52,502 bases of DNA, from NCBI GenBank assembly GCA_003667245.1, contig RCNN01000259.1:1-52502 (forward strand), written 5' to 3'. The notes beneath the pieces are model-generated. The model saw nothing but the letters and a program-made list of their open reading frames with translations, was not told where the DNA came from and ran no database searches. Made by a program: the position numbers and the translations under genes. Positions 43,384 through 52,502 of the stretch are shown here, in pieces. Each line of letters opens with the position of its first letter. Position 1 is the stretch's first letter. This stretch comes from Heterostelium multicystogenum (taxonomy: Eukaryota; Evosea; Eumycetozoa; Acytosteliales; Acytosteliaceae).

Positions 43384-44790
43384 TTAGTGCATGAAACCTT
43401 CCATGAACCCGGCAACCCCGCTGGCCAGTTTGCGGCACCACGGGGCGGTATTGGGGTTGGCCAACACTTGGTCCTCATGCACAAAACTGCGGATGATTGC
43501 GTTGTAGCCCAGCCAGCGGCAGGGTTCCGGTTCCCAGGCCTTGAGCCCGTCCAGCCGGCCCGGATGAATCACCCATGGCTGGCGAACCAACGGCGTATCG
43601 AGCCCCAGGATCAAGTCCGCCAGGGTGCGGCCACCGAGGTTGCTGGCGCCTACGCCCTCGCCGCCGTAACCACCGGCCAGGGCGATGCCTGCCGCGTGAT
43701 CGCAGAGCATGTGCGGCTTGAAGCGCCGGGACATGCCCAGGTTGCCGCCCCAGGCGTGGGTGATCCGGACTTTCTTGAGCTGCGGGAACAGTTCGCCGAA
43801 CAGGTAGCGACGCAGTTCGACTTCGCTGTCGGTGAGCTCGAAGTTGTGCCGCAACTTGCCGGCAAACTGATAACCCCCGCGAGCGCCGAACACCAGGCGG
43901 TTGTCCGCCGAACGCTGGCCGTAAGTCACTTGCCGGCTGCTCTCGCCGAACGCCTGGCCACGATTCAGGCCGATCTCGTCCCAAGTGCTGGCCGGCAACG
44001 GCTCGGTGGCAACGATCAGGCTTTGCACCGGCAACTGATAGCGCCCCAGCGGAGCCAGCGTGGTGGCATACCCTTCCACTGCCGGCACCACCCAGGAGGC
44101 GCGCACCGAGGCTTTGTCCGTGCGCAGGCTGCCGGACTGCCAATGAGTGACGGGACTGTTTTCGTAGATCTTGACGCCCATCCGCTCCACCAACCGCGCC
44201 AGGCCGCGCACCAGCTTGGCCGGGTGAATCGTGGCAACGTGGGGTGCATAGATGCCGCCATAAGGCTTGGCGATACGGATCTGCTCGGCCAGTTGTTGCG
44301 GGCCAAGCCAACGGTAATCGTCGTCGGTCAGGCCCTGGCTGTGAAGTTTGGCCAGGTACGCACGCAGGGTGGCTTCCTGTTCGGGGTAGCGCGCGGCGCA
44401 ATACAGCACACCACCCTTGCGGTAGTCGCAGTCGATGCCTTCGCGCTCGATCACTTGCGCGACTTCGTCGGGGATGGCGTGCAGCAGGTCGAACGAGGCC
44501 CGGCGCTGTTCCGGGGTCAGGCCGGTCAACAGGCGGTCCTCTCCCAGCAGGTTGCCCATCAGCCAGCCGCCGTTACGGCCCGAGGCACCGAACCCGGCGG
44601 TTTGCGCCTCGATGATTGCTATTTTCAGCTCAGGCGCCTGGCGCTTCAGGTAATACGCGGTCCAGAGCCCGGTGTAGCCGGCGCCGATGATGGCCACGTT
44701 GACGTCCAGGTCCTGCTCCAGGGACGCGCGTGCCAGCAGCGGCTCGTCCAGCTGGTCCATCCATAAACTGATATTGCGCCATGCAGGCAT
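43384..44790 (-). CDS. FAD-dependent amine oxidoreductase, PuuB/DAO-like
   Basis: An intact frame of 468 residues. The N-terminal dinucleotide site is VAIIGAGYTGLWTAYYL (residues ~31-47), and GFGASGRNGGWLMGNL is the conserved FAD-contact segment of the DAO family. The C-terminal half contains WGGNLGMSRRFKPHM and ALAGGYGGEGVGASN. Similarity in layout to gamma-glutamylputrescine oxidoreductase, together with the PotF-like and cupin neighbours, suggests oxidation of a polyamine or its conjugate. ATG 44790 (MPAWRNISLW) is chosen because GGAG precedes it. Confidence 0.9.
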   Translation of the reverse strand: MPAWRNISLWMDQLDEPLLARASLEQDLDVNVAIIGAGYTGLWTAYYLKRQAPELKIAIIEAQTAGFGASGRNGGWLMGNLLGEDRLLTGLTPEQRRASFDLLHAIPDEVAQVIEREGIDCDYRKGGVLYCAARYPEQEATLRAYLAKLHSQGLTDDDYRWLGPQQLAEQIRIAKPYGGIYAPHVATIHPAKLVRGLARLVERMGVKIYENSPVTHWQSGSLRTDKASVRASWVVPAVEGYATTLAPLGRYQLPVQSLIVATEPLPASTWDEIGLNRGQAFGESSRQVTYGQRSADNRLVFGARGGYQFAGKLRHNFELTDSEVELRRYLFGELFPQLKKVRITHAWGGNLGMSRRFKPHMLCDHAAGIALAGGYGGEGVGASNLGGRTLADLILGLDTPLVRQPWVIHPGRLDGLKAWEPEPCRWLGYNAIIRSFVHEDQVLANPNTAPWCRKLASGVAGFMEGFMH

Positions 44791-44839
44791 GCCAGGCTCC
44801 ACCACCACACTTCGATGGCAGTGATCCTAGAGCCTGGCC

Positions 44840-45658
44840 TCAGGGGCTGTCTTGCGCGCGTGCACGCAGGGAAATTTGTTTGACGTAGGCCTTGGGCGAC
44901 TGGCCGGTGTGCTGGCGGAAGCAGCTGTAGAACGCCGACGTCGAATTGAAGCCGGCGGCAAACGCCAGTTCGTCGATGCGGATCGGCGGCGCGGCCATTT
45001 CCAGTGCAGCCAGCAAATGCTGGAGGCGTGCCTGGTTGACGTAGCGATAAAAACTTTGCCCCAGCACCTGGTTCAACAGGTAGGAAATCTGGTTGCGGCT
45101 ATACCCGCACTCCTTTCGCCACCCGTTGCAGGTCCAGCTCGGGGTCCAGATAGGGTTGCTGGCGCTCGAAGTACTGTTGCAGGTCGTTGGCCATGTAGCT
45201 CAGTTGCTGCGGCGACAGGCCCAGGCGGCTGACGGTCGGGCGTGTGGTCTCGCGGCGGCTGGCAGACTGCTCGTGGACCAGGGAGGCGTACTCGTTGACC
45301 CGCCAGAATCAAGCCATCGCGCCACGGTAATCGCTTCGCTGGTGCGAAACGACACCAGGCCCTGGCCGCCACGCAAGGTGATGCGGTATTGGATGAACGC
45401 GGTGTCGCCGTCGGCGCGGATGCGGTCGGTGTGTTCGATCGCTTCGTCGGCGCCACGGGGCATGCTGGCTTGCAGGTATTCGCGCAGCTCGCCGGCACCC
45501 ACCACGCGGTTCTGGAAGAAATCGTGGTACTGGATGTCCGGATGGTAGTACGACATCACTCCATCCAGGTCCCGATCCCGCCAGCACAGATGGTGACGCA
45601 GTACCAGCTTGGCCGTAGCTTGGGTTTTCTGGGAGTCATCCGGAATGATGTCTTGCAT
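44840..45658 (-). CDS. AraC-family regulator with SnoaL-like domain
   Basis: About 272 residues. The N-terminal ~130 residues are a SnoaL/NTF2-like fold (LVLRHHLCWRDRDLDGVMSYYHPDIQYHDFF), an uncommon sensor for this class. The C-terminal part is an AraC domain (GYSRNQISYLLNQVLGQSFYRYVN, ELAFAAGFNSTSAFYSCFRQHTGQSPKAY). Start ATG 45658. Frameshifts near 45305 and 45105. It is 49 bases upstream of the oxidoreductase gene on the same strand and probably controls the polyamine-type operon. Confidence 0.88.
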
Positions 45659-45921
45659 TGAGCGCTCTACGCCGGTGAAAAAAGAGGCAGCTTGCCCAAC
45701 TGCCCGTACCCGCTCAACGGCCATTTGATATTTCCGACTAATGGCCTTTCGCTTAATACCACGCAGCACGTGACCCATATCAACGTTATTGAAAACAACT
45801 GCCGGACGGGACGAAAAAAACTCCCATGCCCGATGCGAACGAATGCTATTTTTAGTGCTCACGACGGCCAGGACCAGTGACGGTCATGGCGCCCCTGCAG
45901 CGAGCTAAAGGAAAGCGCTCA

Positions 45922-46194
45922 ATGAACAAGGTGGGCAACATGAACAAAGTGACATTCCCCAACGCCTGCCAGTTGATGCGCTGGCACTTTCATCCCATGG
46001 GCTTTGAGGCGAGCATGGATGCTCCCGGCAGTATGATCGCCCGCCTGTTCGACCGCGCCAGCGGGGAAACCCTGATTGCAATTGCCGGTATCCCTTGCGC
46101 CACGGTGATGAACGCTGCTGACGTGGAGCGGATCATCGAGGCGGTTGAGGATGAACTGGAGTCGTTTGTGCCGCCGCTGTCGCTGCGGGCTTGA
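45922..46194 (+). CDS. DUF1652-family small protein
   Basis: An intact frame of 90 residues from ATG 45922, with AAAGGAAAG upstream; an earlier in-frame start at 45877 lacks that signal. The pattern ACQLMRWHFHPMGFEASMDAPGSMIARLFD and a later GIPCATVMNAADVERIIEAVE match DUF1652, a small family known mainly from Pseudomonas. Function unknown. Confidence 0.8.
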   Translation: MNKVGNMNKVTFPNACQLMRWHFHPMGFEASMDAPGSMIARLFDRASGETLIAIAGIPCATVMNAADVERIIEAVEDELESFVPPLSLRA

Positions 46195-46214
46195 TCTGGC
46201 AACGCAGGTATCCT

Positions 46215-46326
46215 GTGGCGAGGGAGCTTGCTCCCGCTGGGTTGCGTAGCAGCCCCAAAATCCTGGGAGCGCTGCGCACTCCAGCGGGAGCAAGCTCCCT
46301 CGCCACAGCAAGCTCCCTCGCCACAG
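46215..46326. repeat. REP-like inverted repeat, family A copy 4
   Basis: GTGGCGAGGGAGCTTGCTCC and the complementary arm, followed by a second copy of the right arm (AGCAAGCTCCCTCGCCACAG). It lies between the convergent DUF1652 and helicase genes. Confidence 0.9.
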
Positions 46327-46342
46327 GATTCAACGTCACCCC

Positions 46343-48815
46343 TTATGATTTGCTGATGCGCTGGTCGTCAAAAAACGGTTTGTCCCCGGCAACCCGGTCC
46401 GAAGCTTTTGGCACATTCACCCCTTGGCCATCCTGGCCGTCGACATACCAATAGCAATGGCTCACCGCCCGGGTAATGCCCACGTAGGCCAGGCGCAGCA
46501 CTTCGTCTTTCTGCGCGCTGTCGTAAGCTTCGGTATCGCCGTCCTTGCCCAGTCCTGCCATGCGGTAGACCTGGTTCTTGTACGGCGAACTGGTCAAGTG
46601 CTGGCAGTCGCCCAGCAGGAATACCGCATCCGCTTGCAGGCCCTTGGCGCTGTGATAAGTCAGTTGCTTGAGCCGGCGGCTGCCGTAGGGCAAACTAGAA
46701 TCCACATTAACTACCGACTGAATATGCTCTTGCATCAATGACTTATCGCTGCTTTTTCGATACAGCATTAATACCGAGTCACCCTTTTGATAGTGCGCCA
46801 GCAGTTGTTGGCCCAGCGCCGCATCGTCACGGTCACGCACCGTGACCGGCACCAACTCCTTCGCGGTTCCACTGGCCTTGGCTTTCTTGCCGCTGATGGC
46901 CGGGGCCGCCCGCACAATGTGCTCGGCAGCATCGATCACGTGCTGATGGCTGCGGTAGTTCTCGCCCAGCATCACCCGGGTGGTCGTGGGTGACGGGAAC
47001 TCCTTGTTGAACTCCATGAAATACTTGGGCGAACTGCCACGCCAGCCATAGATCGACTGCCAGTCATCGCCCACGCACAACAGCGAAGAGCGCTGGGCCC
47101 CACGCCCCACGTGCATGGCCGGCCCACGGCTGCGGATCTCCCGCAGGCTGGCCCGGATCCACGAGACGATCTGCGGCGATACGTCCTGGAATTCGTCGAT
47201 CATCAGGTGCGACATCGGCCGTAGCAGCGGGTCGCTGAGCAACTTCAGGTTCTCCGGGGTGTTTTCGCCAAACAGCGAGAACATCCGGTTGTAGGTCATG
47301 ACCGGTGGCGACTGGTCCAGCAAGTGATCTTCGAGGGCCTTCCAGAAAATGCTCAGTGCCTCGAAGTAAAAACGGTCTGGATCATCCTTGGCAAAACTCA
47401 TCTTGCCCACGGCGGTGGGCACATCCAGCCCGAGGTTCTCGATGAACCCGGCGGCGGCAACAAAGCTGTCCAGCAACGGTGCCGAACCCAGCTCGCCCTT
47501 GACCTTGTAATCGAAGCCCGGGCCCGCTGTTGCGTCACCTGCCAGGCTGCTTAAAAGCCGCTTGGAAGACTCGTAGCTTTCTAGCCATATCAATGGTTTA
47601 CGGCAGAAAGCTTGAAATAGGGTTCGCTTTACCGCCCATTCGGCACGTACCGACAGCTTGGACCCGGGTCGACTGACCTGGGCATTTTCCCGCGGGTCGA
47701 AGCCAGTACGACCCAGGCATCCAGTTCGGCAATATAACCATGGCAGTGAAACTTCGCGCCGTTGATATCGAACGTCTGGCGATTGGGCTCGATGCCCTTG
47801 ATCGGCCAGGCGCCGGCACGAAACCACAGGTCTTCGATCACATCGCAAAAGTTCTTCATCGCGCTTTGGCCGCCAGTTCGGTCACCGCCACGCGTTTTTT
47901 GCACGTCCGGGTGATCGCGCTCCAGCTCCTTGAGTTGCAGGGCATGGCGCGCCAGCGGGGCGATCAGTTCGCGGAAAGCGTTCATGGCGGCCCATGCAGC
48001 CGGTGATAGCAGGCATTCAGTTGCTGGCGCTGGGCGTCGTTGATCCGCAATTCGAAGGGGTTGCTGTCGGCCTCATCAAAGCCCGCTTCGGTCCGCGCAT
48101 TGAGGTTCTCGAACGCCTGCAGGCCGTTCAAGGCCCGGCAGGCTGCGCACCATTGGCAGGATGCGTGAGTGAAAGGTCCGCACCACCGCTTGCGCTTCTT
48201 TCATACAAGGGGTTGGCCCCACAAGGCGAGAATTTCCATGAGCTTGTTGATAAAGTCCTTGCGCGCTCACGGGTGAAGGTCACCACCGTCATCGAGCTCA
48301 GCTCGAAGCCCAGGTAATGGGTCAGCAGCAGGATACGCAGCACCAGCGAGGTGGATTTACCCGCGCCGGCGCCGGCGATCACGGAGGTGGACGGCGTATC
48401 GCTGAAAATCATCTTCCATTGCGCCGCACTCGGCTGGGCATGGGCCGGCAGCAGGCGCGCCACATCAGCCTTGATGCGTTTTTTTCAACTCGACGGTCAG
48501 CGGCAGGCGCCAATCATCGAACAGATTGTCGTCAACACCCGGCGCAGTGTGCTCATCCGGCCGGAAGTCACGAATCAGCAGGACCTGGCGGCCTTCTTCG
48601 ATACCATCCGCCTTGCCTTCCTTATAGCCATACTCCACGCCGGCCGTGTGGCCACTGCGAAAGCCGTCGGCCTGGCCATGCAGCCATGAGAAACGGTGCT
48701 GTGCCCGCAGGCGCGTCAGCCGTGACCGAAATAATCGGGCGGCGAGCCGTTTCAACAGGGGCATTTCGGCCAGTGGCCGCAGTTCGGGAGGCAGATCGGG
48801 GGTGTGTTGCGGCAC
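46343..48815 (-). CDS. UvrD/Rep-type DNA helicase (helicase IV-like)
   Basis: About 825 residues, superfamily 1 3'-5' helicase. A ~110-residue N-terminal extension (PELRPLAEMPLLKRLAARLF...GYKEGKADGIEEG) precedes Walker A AGAGAGKST (near 48350-48380), Walker B LMIDEFQDVSP (near 47175-47205), GDDWQSIYGWRGS (near 47030-47070), GENYRSHQ and the C-terminal TYHSAKGLQADAVFLLG (near 46610-46665) with YVGITRA. The GTG start at 48815 follows AGGAG. The frame break at 48479-48485 is a run of seven T where six keep the frame. Other breaks near 48260, 48215, 48130, 47985 and 47640. Confidence 0.9.
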
Positions 48816-49033
48816 GCGGACTCCTGCGATGCTTTAACTCGGACAAGAGCCCTATGGTCGCCGCAAATGCCCCACGTTCCAGCCAATTGCTTTGCGCTCA
48901 ATGCAGTTAGGCGATGAAGTGAAGACAAGCCCTGAGCATCGGCATCGAAGCATTCGATAGGAATCCAGCATTTTTTACGCTTTTTATCGATCTGGCGCTG
49001 CTGGATGATGGCTCCCATCCACAGGAGACGATC

Positions 49034-49726
49034 ATGCTTGAACTTCGACCTTTTCAACACCCTGGGCGGCGCCAATCACGGTTGGCTGGACGCTCACACC
49101 ACTTCTCGTTTGCCGAATACCATGACCCCAAGCGCATGCACTGGGGCAACCTGCGGGTGTGGAACGATGACCTCATCGCACCGGGCAACCGGCTTCCCGC
49201 AGCCCCGCACCGGGACATGGAAATCATCACTATGTGCGTGAGGGCGCCATCAGCCATGCCGACAACCTGGGCAACCAGGGCCGCACCGAGGCCGGCGACG
49301 TCCAGGTAATGAGCGCCGGCACCGGGATCGCCCACAGCGAGTACAACCTGGAAGCTACGCCGACCAAGATTTTCCAGATCTGGATCATTCCCAATGGGCC
49401 GGTTTCCGCCATCGTGGGCGCTAAGCCGTTTCCGAAGGTGACCGCGAAGGGTTTGTGACCCTGGCCAGTGGCAAGGCCGGAGACAGCGAAAGCCTGCGGA
49501 TTCGGGCCGATGCACGCTTGGTAGCGGCAAACCTGAAAGCCGGTGAAAGTGCCGAGTAATCGGCTGGACAACGGACGCCGGGCGTACCTGGTACCTGGCC
49601 ACCGGGGTGATTGAAGTCAATGGCTTGCGTGCACAAGCTCGAGACGGTGTAGCGGTTGAGGATGAGCAGGTACTGCGGGTGACAGCGGTTGAGGACAGCG
49701 AGATCGTGTTGGTCGACCTCGCCTGA
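49034..49726 (+). CDS. Pirin-family protein
   Basis: About 232 residues, a bicupin. The N-terminal cupin carries the metal ligands in the HPHRDMEIITYV-like segment (near 49205-49235) and GTGIAHSEYN (near 49320-49345). WGNLRVWNDDLIAPG matches bacterial pirins of the YhhW/YhaK group, some of which oxidise quercetin. Start ATG 49034 follows CAGGAGACGATC. Breaks near 49050, 49190, 49232, 49440 and 49560. It is monocistronic and divergent from the UvrD-type helicase gene. Confidence 0.88.
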
Positions 49727-49738
49727 CCGAGCTTGAAT

Positions 49739-49828
49739 GTGGTGAGGGAGCTTGCTCCCGCTGGGGTGCGAAGCGGCGCCCAAATGGGACTGCTGCGCAG
49801 TCCGGCGGGAGCAAGCTCCCTCGCCACA
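49739..49828. repeat. REP-like inverted repeat, family A copy 5
   Basis: GTGGTGAGGGAGCTTGCTCC and the complementary right arm, with a shortened centre compared with the other copies. It lies between the convergent pirin and phosphoglucomutase genes. Confidence 0.88.
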
Positions 49829-49829
49829 G

Positions 49830-51496
49830 TTAATCAGTCACTTTGGTATCAGTTAGCCGAGATCGCCCCGTCCACAACACCTGGGCCTCTTCCACCAGTT
49901 GCTTGAGGTGATCTTCGCCGATAAAGCTCTCTGCGTAGATCTTGTAGATGTCCTCGGTGCCCGATGGCCGTGCGGCGAACCAGCCGTTTTCAGTCATGAC
50001 TTTCAGCCCGCCGATCGCCTGGTCATTGCCCGGCGCGTGGCTGAGGATCTGCTGGATGCTTTCCCCCGCCAACTGCGTGGACGTCACCTGGTCTGGCGAC
50101 AGCTTGCCCAGCAAGGCCTTCTGCGCCGGAGTCGCCTTGGCATCCACCCGAATGGCGAACGGCTCACCCAGTGCATCGGTCAGCCCGCGAATAAATCTGG
50201 CTTGGGTCCTGGCCTTTGCGCGAGGTCATTTCCGCCGCCAGCAGCGCCGGGATCAAACCGTCCTTGTCAGTGCTCCACACGCTGCCGTCCTTGCGCAGGA
50301 ACGAGGCGCCGGCACTTTCTTCGCCACCAAAACCCAGCGAACCGTCGAACAGGCCATCGGCAAACCACTTGAACCCCGGCACTTCGTACAGGCGACGGCC
50401 AATGCGCTTGGCCACGGCGATCCAATCAAGCCGCTGCTGACCACGGTCTTGCCACCGCAGCATCAGCGCGCCACTGCGGGCGGTTCTGGAACAGTAGTCG
50501 ATGGACAACGGCCAGGTAGTTGTTCGGCGCCAACAAGCCACCGGACGGCGTCACGATGCCATGGCGGTCGTGGTCCGGGTCGCAGGCGAAGGCCACGTCC
50601 ATAACGGTCCTGAGGCCGATCAACCCTGCATGGCGTAGCTGGAGGACCGGGTCCATGCGGATCTGGCCGTCCCAGTCGACGCTCATGAAAGCGGAAGGTC
50701 GAATCCACTTCGGTTGTTCACCACGTCGAGGTTCAGGCGGTGATGCTCGGCGATGGCCGACCAGTAGCGCACCCCTGCTCCGCCCAGCGGATATCGACGC
50801 CCAGGCGTAAGCCAGCGTTGCGGATGGCATCGAAGTCGATGACGTTGACCAGGTCGGCCACGTAGGTGTTGAGGTAGTCGTGGCGATGAGTGGTGTCGGC
50901 CTTCAGCGCCTGGGCATGGGTGATGCGCTTGACCCCGGCCAGCTTATTGGCCAGCAGTTCGTTAGCCTTGGCTTCGATCCACTTGGTGATGTGGGGTCGG
51001 CCGGGCCGCCGTTGGGCGGGTTGTACTTGTAGCCGCCGCTTTGTGGCGGGTTGTGGGACGGCGTGATCACGATGCCGTCGGCCAACCCACTGGTGCGGCC
51101 GCGGTTGTAGCAAATGATGGCGTGGGAAATCGCCGGTGTCGGGGTGTTACTCGTCGCCTTCGGCGAGCATCACGTGCACGCCATTGGCGGCAGCACTTCC
51201 AGCGCACTGGCGCCGGCCGGGGTGGACAACGCGTGGGTGTCGAGGCCGACAAACAGCGGGCCGTTGATGCCCTGGGCTTCACGGTACAGGCAAATGGCCT
51301 GGCTGATGGCAAGCACGTGCCATTCATTGAAGCTGAGGTCGAACGAGCTGCCGCGGTGTCCGGAGGTACCAAAGGCGACGCGCTGGGTGGAGATCGCTGC
51401 ATCAGGCTGGCCGGTGTAATAGGCCGTTACCAGTCGCGGGATGTCTACCAGCAATTGAGCTGGTGCCGGCTTGCCCGCAAAAGGACTGAGAGTCAT
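49830..51496 (-). CDS. pgm: Phosphoglucomutase, alpha-D-glucose-specific
   Basis: About 550 residues; interconverts glucose 1-phosphate and glucose 6-phosphate for glycogen, trehalose and cell-surface sugar synthesis. [10 protein letters not shown] (near 51345-51375) and the active-site segment [21 protein letters not shown] with the phosphorylated Ser (near 51005-51070) are clear. [11 protein letters not shown] is the metal-binding loop (near 50550-50585), and [17 protein letters not shown] the C-terminal phosphate-binding loop (near 49925-49980). Start ATG 51496. Breaks near 51200, 51150, 51110, 51000, 50775, 50695, 50490 and 50200. Confidence 0.93.
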
Positions 51497-51595
51497 GCAT
51501 AAACCTCGGAAAGAGAAGGATTCGGGAAAAAAGTGCAGTTACTGGGACTTGGACTGCTCCGCGACGTTATAAATCCTACAGCAATCAGCGAAATT

Positions 51596-52502
51596 TCATT
51601 CAGTGCCGGTCTGTGCCTGCCTGAGCGCCAGAGCCAGCTCATCCAGGGCATTCTCCAGGTTATGGGCGCCGTCAACGGCATGGCTCAGCCGCAGATGCTG
51701 GCAGTGCAGGCCACTGAGGCTGAACAACTCCCCGGCGCAATCATCACCACCTGCCGGGTGAGCAGGCGCTGGAACACCTGGCGCATATCCACCGGGCTCT
51801 GAGCGCAACCAGAAGGTTCGCGCCAGCGGCAGGCATTCGGTAGCTCACCTGGTTGCCCAGATGCGTGTCCAGCCGCAGGCCCATGAGCGGGCCTGCTCTT
51901 TGAGTTGCGGGCGCAACTCCCGCAGATGCTGGGTCGATACGCCCGCTTTGATAGAGCCGCGCAAAATCGCGCGCTGGCGGATAGAGGACAACCGGAATGC
52001 GCGCAACAGAAACTGGCGCTGCAAGCTCGCCGCTGAGGTGGCGCGACAGCAAATAGCCAAACGGCGCTTCCGGCCCGAGCATCTTCTCGAACGTGGAAAA
52101 CACCATCAGCCGCTCGGGATTGGCCAGGTCCCGTAACGCGGTGATTGGCTGCCCGAAGCCGAGGTCACCATGGCTTGTCATTTTCTAACAACCAACAGCC
52201 ATGCTGGTCCAGCAATCGCACTAGCTGCAGGCGATCATGGGTGGACAGGACTACGCCGGACGGCAGGCTGACACCGGATGACAGCAACGCCAGCTGCACA
52301 GGCTCGGTGCTGAGCAATTGCTCGAACAACCGCCAGGTCCAGGGCGTCGGTCCGCCGTGAATGGCAATTCGAGAAACCCTCACGCCAGCACCCTGCAACA
52401 ACCGCAGGATCAGCCAGTCACACGGGATTCGACGATGATCGCAGCGCCCTTGAGACCCGCACCTCAATCAGGATCTCCAGTACCCCGCAAGTCGGCGCCG
52501 AT
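51596..52502 (-). CDS. Aminotransferase-fold protein, C-terminal part (MocR-like)
   Basis: Runs off the right edge; only the C-terminal ~300 residues are present. Segments PTPWTWRLFEQLL, a GCWLLENDTSHGDLGFG-like region and VFSTFEKMLGPEAPFGYLL correspond to the large domain of fold-type I aminotransferases as found in MocR/GntR regulators. The C-terminus reads HLRLSHAVDGAHNLENALDELALAL, the usual end for that group. Whether an N-terminal GntR helix-turn-helix exists lies outside the window. Near 52090 the sequence STFEKM carries Lys, a candidate PLP lysine. Frameshifts near 52440, 52180, 51810 and 51790. Confidence 0.7.

Noticed and set aside
43387..44766. Long plus-strand open frame of about 459 codons
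   Set aside because: Mirror frame of the FAD oxidoreductase gene, produced by GC-rich codon use. No recognisable motif.
48465..48815. Separate small gene upstream of the UvrD-type helicase
   Set aside because: Removing one T from the run at 48479-48485 joins it in frame to the helicase, and it has no stop or spacing of its own.

Overview
The window looks like chromosomal DNA of a Pseudomonas of the fluorescens group. Evidence: GC-rich coding with strong third-position bias, the complete aprX-inh-aprDEF-prtA-prtB-lipA exoenzyme locus typical of milk-spoilage and rhizosphere fluorescent pseudomonads, and several families of REP-like inverted repeats between genes. No phage, IS element, CRISPR array, tRNA or rRNA was seen.

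Nearly every gene longer than about 500 bases is broken into two or more frames. Where I compared the break with the family's conserved motifs, the break was a single base gained or lost in a run of identical bases (for example at 7230, 7362, 9571, 12724, 15676, 23000 and 48479). The simplest reading is uncorrected homopolymer sequencing error. I therefore annotate whole genes across the breaks and do not call them pseudogenes.

Layout. 1-3679: 3' part of a large toxin-like protein, plus strand, ending in a terminator. 3779-6106: CPA1-type antiporter and small hypothetical genes. 6520-8882: permuted ATP-grasp plus alpha-E protein pair. 9066-12218 (minus): msrB-dipZ-msrA, an extracytoplasmic methionine sulfoxide repair set. 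12519-14694: OmpR-type response regulator and histidine kinase, divergent from msrB. 14657-17578: alpha/beta hydrolase (epoxide hydrolase type) with an AraC regulator, divergent from a short-chain dehydrogenase. 17637-18844: serine hydrolase of the beta-lactamase fold. 18804-22751 (minus): FAN1-like VRR-NUC nuclease and a Rad3/DinG-type helicase. 22941-23168: YgdI/YgdR-like lipoprotein behind a structured leader.

23358-37928 (minus) is the core of the window: the alkaline metalloprotease AprX, its inhibitor, the type I secretion system AprDEF, two subtilase autotransporters and a type I RTX lipase. AprDEF exports AprX and LipA, Inh protects the periplasm, and the autotransporters carry their own barrels. 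A perfect RsmA/RsmE-type motif overlaps the aprX ribosome binding site.

38293-41769: DmpA/BapA-family aminopeptidase with an APC permease, divergent from a LuxR-type regulator. 41874-45658 (minus): polyamine-type module (AraC-SnoaL regulator, FAD oxidoreductase, cupin, PotF-like binding protein). 45922-52502: DUF1652 protein, UvrD-type helicase, pirin, phosphoglucomutase, and the C-terminal part of an aminotransferase-fold protein that runs off the right edge.

Most of the content belongs to known families. The parts that merit follow-up are the structured leader at 22837-22919, the REP insertions in every gap of the distal exoenzyme operon, the 38-base perfect palindrome at 9816-9853, the two-component pair next to the Msr genes, and the unassigned C-terminal domain of the toxin-like protein.
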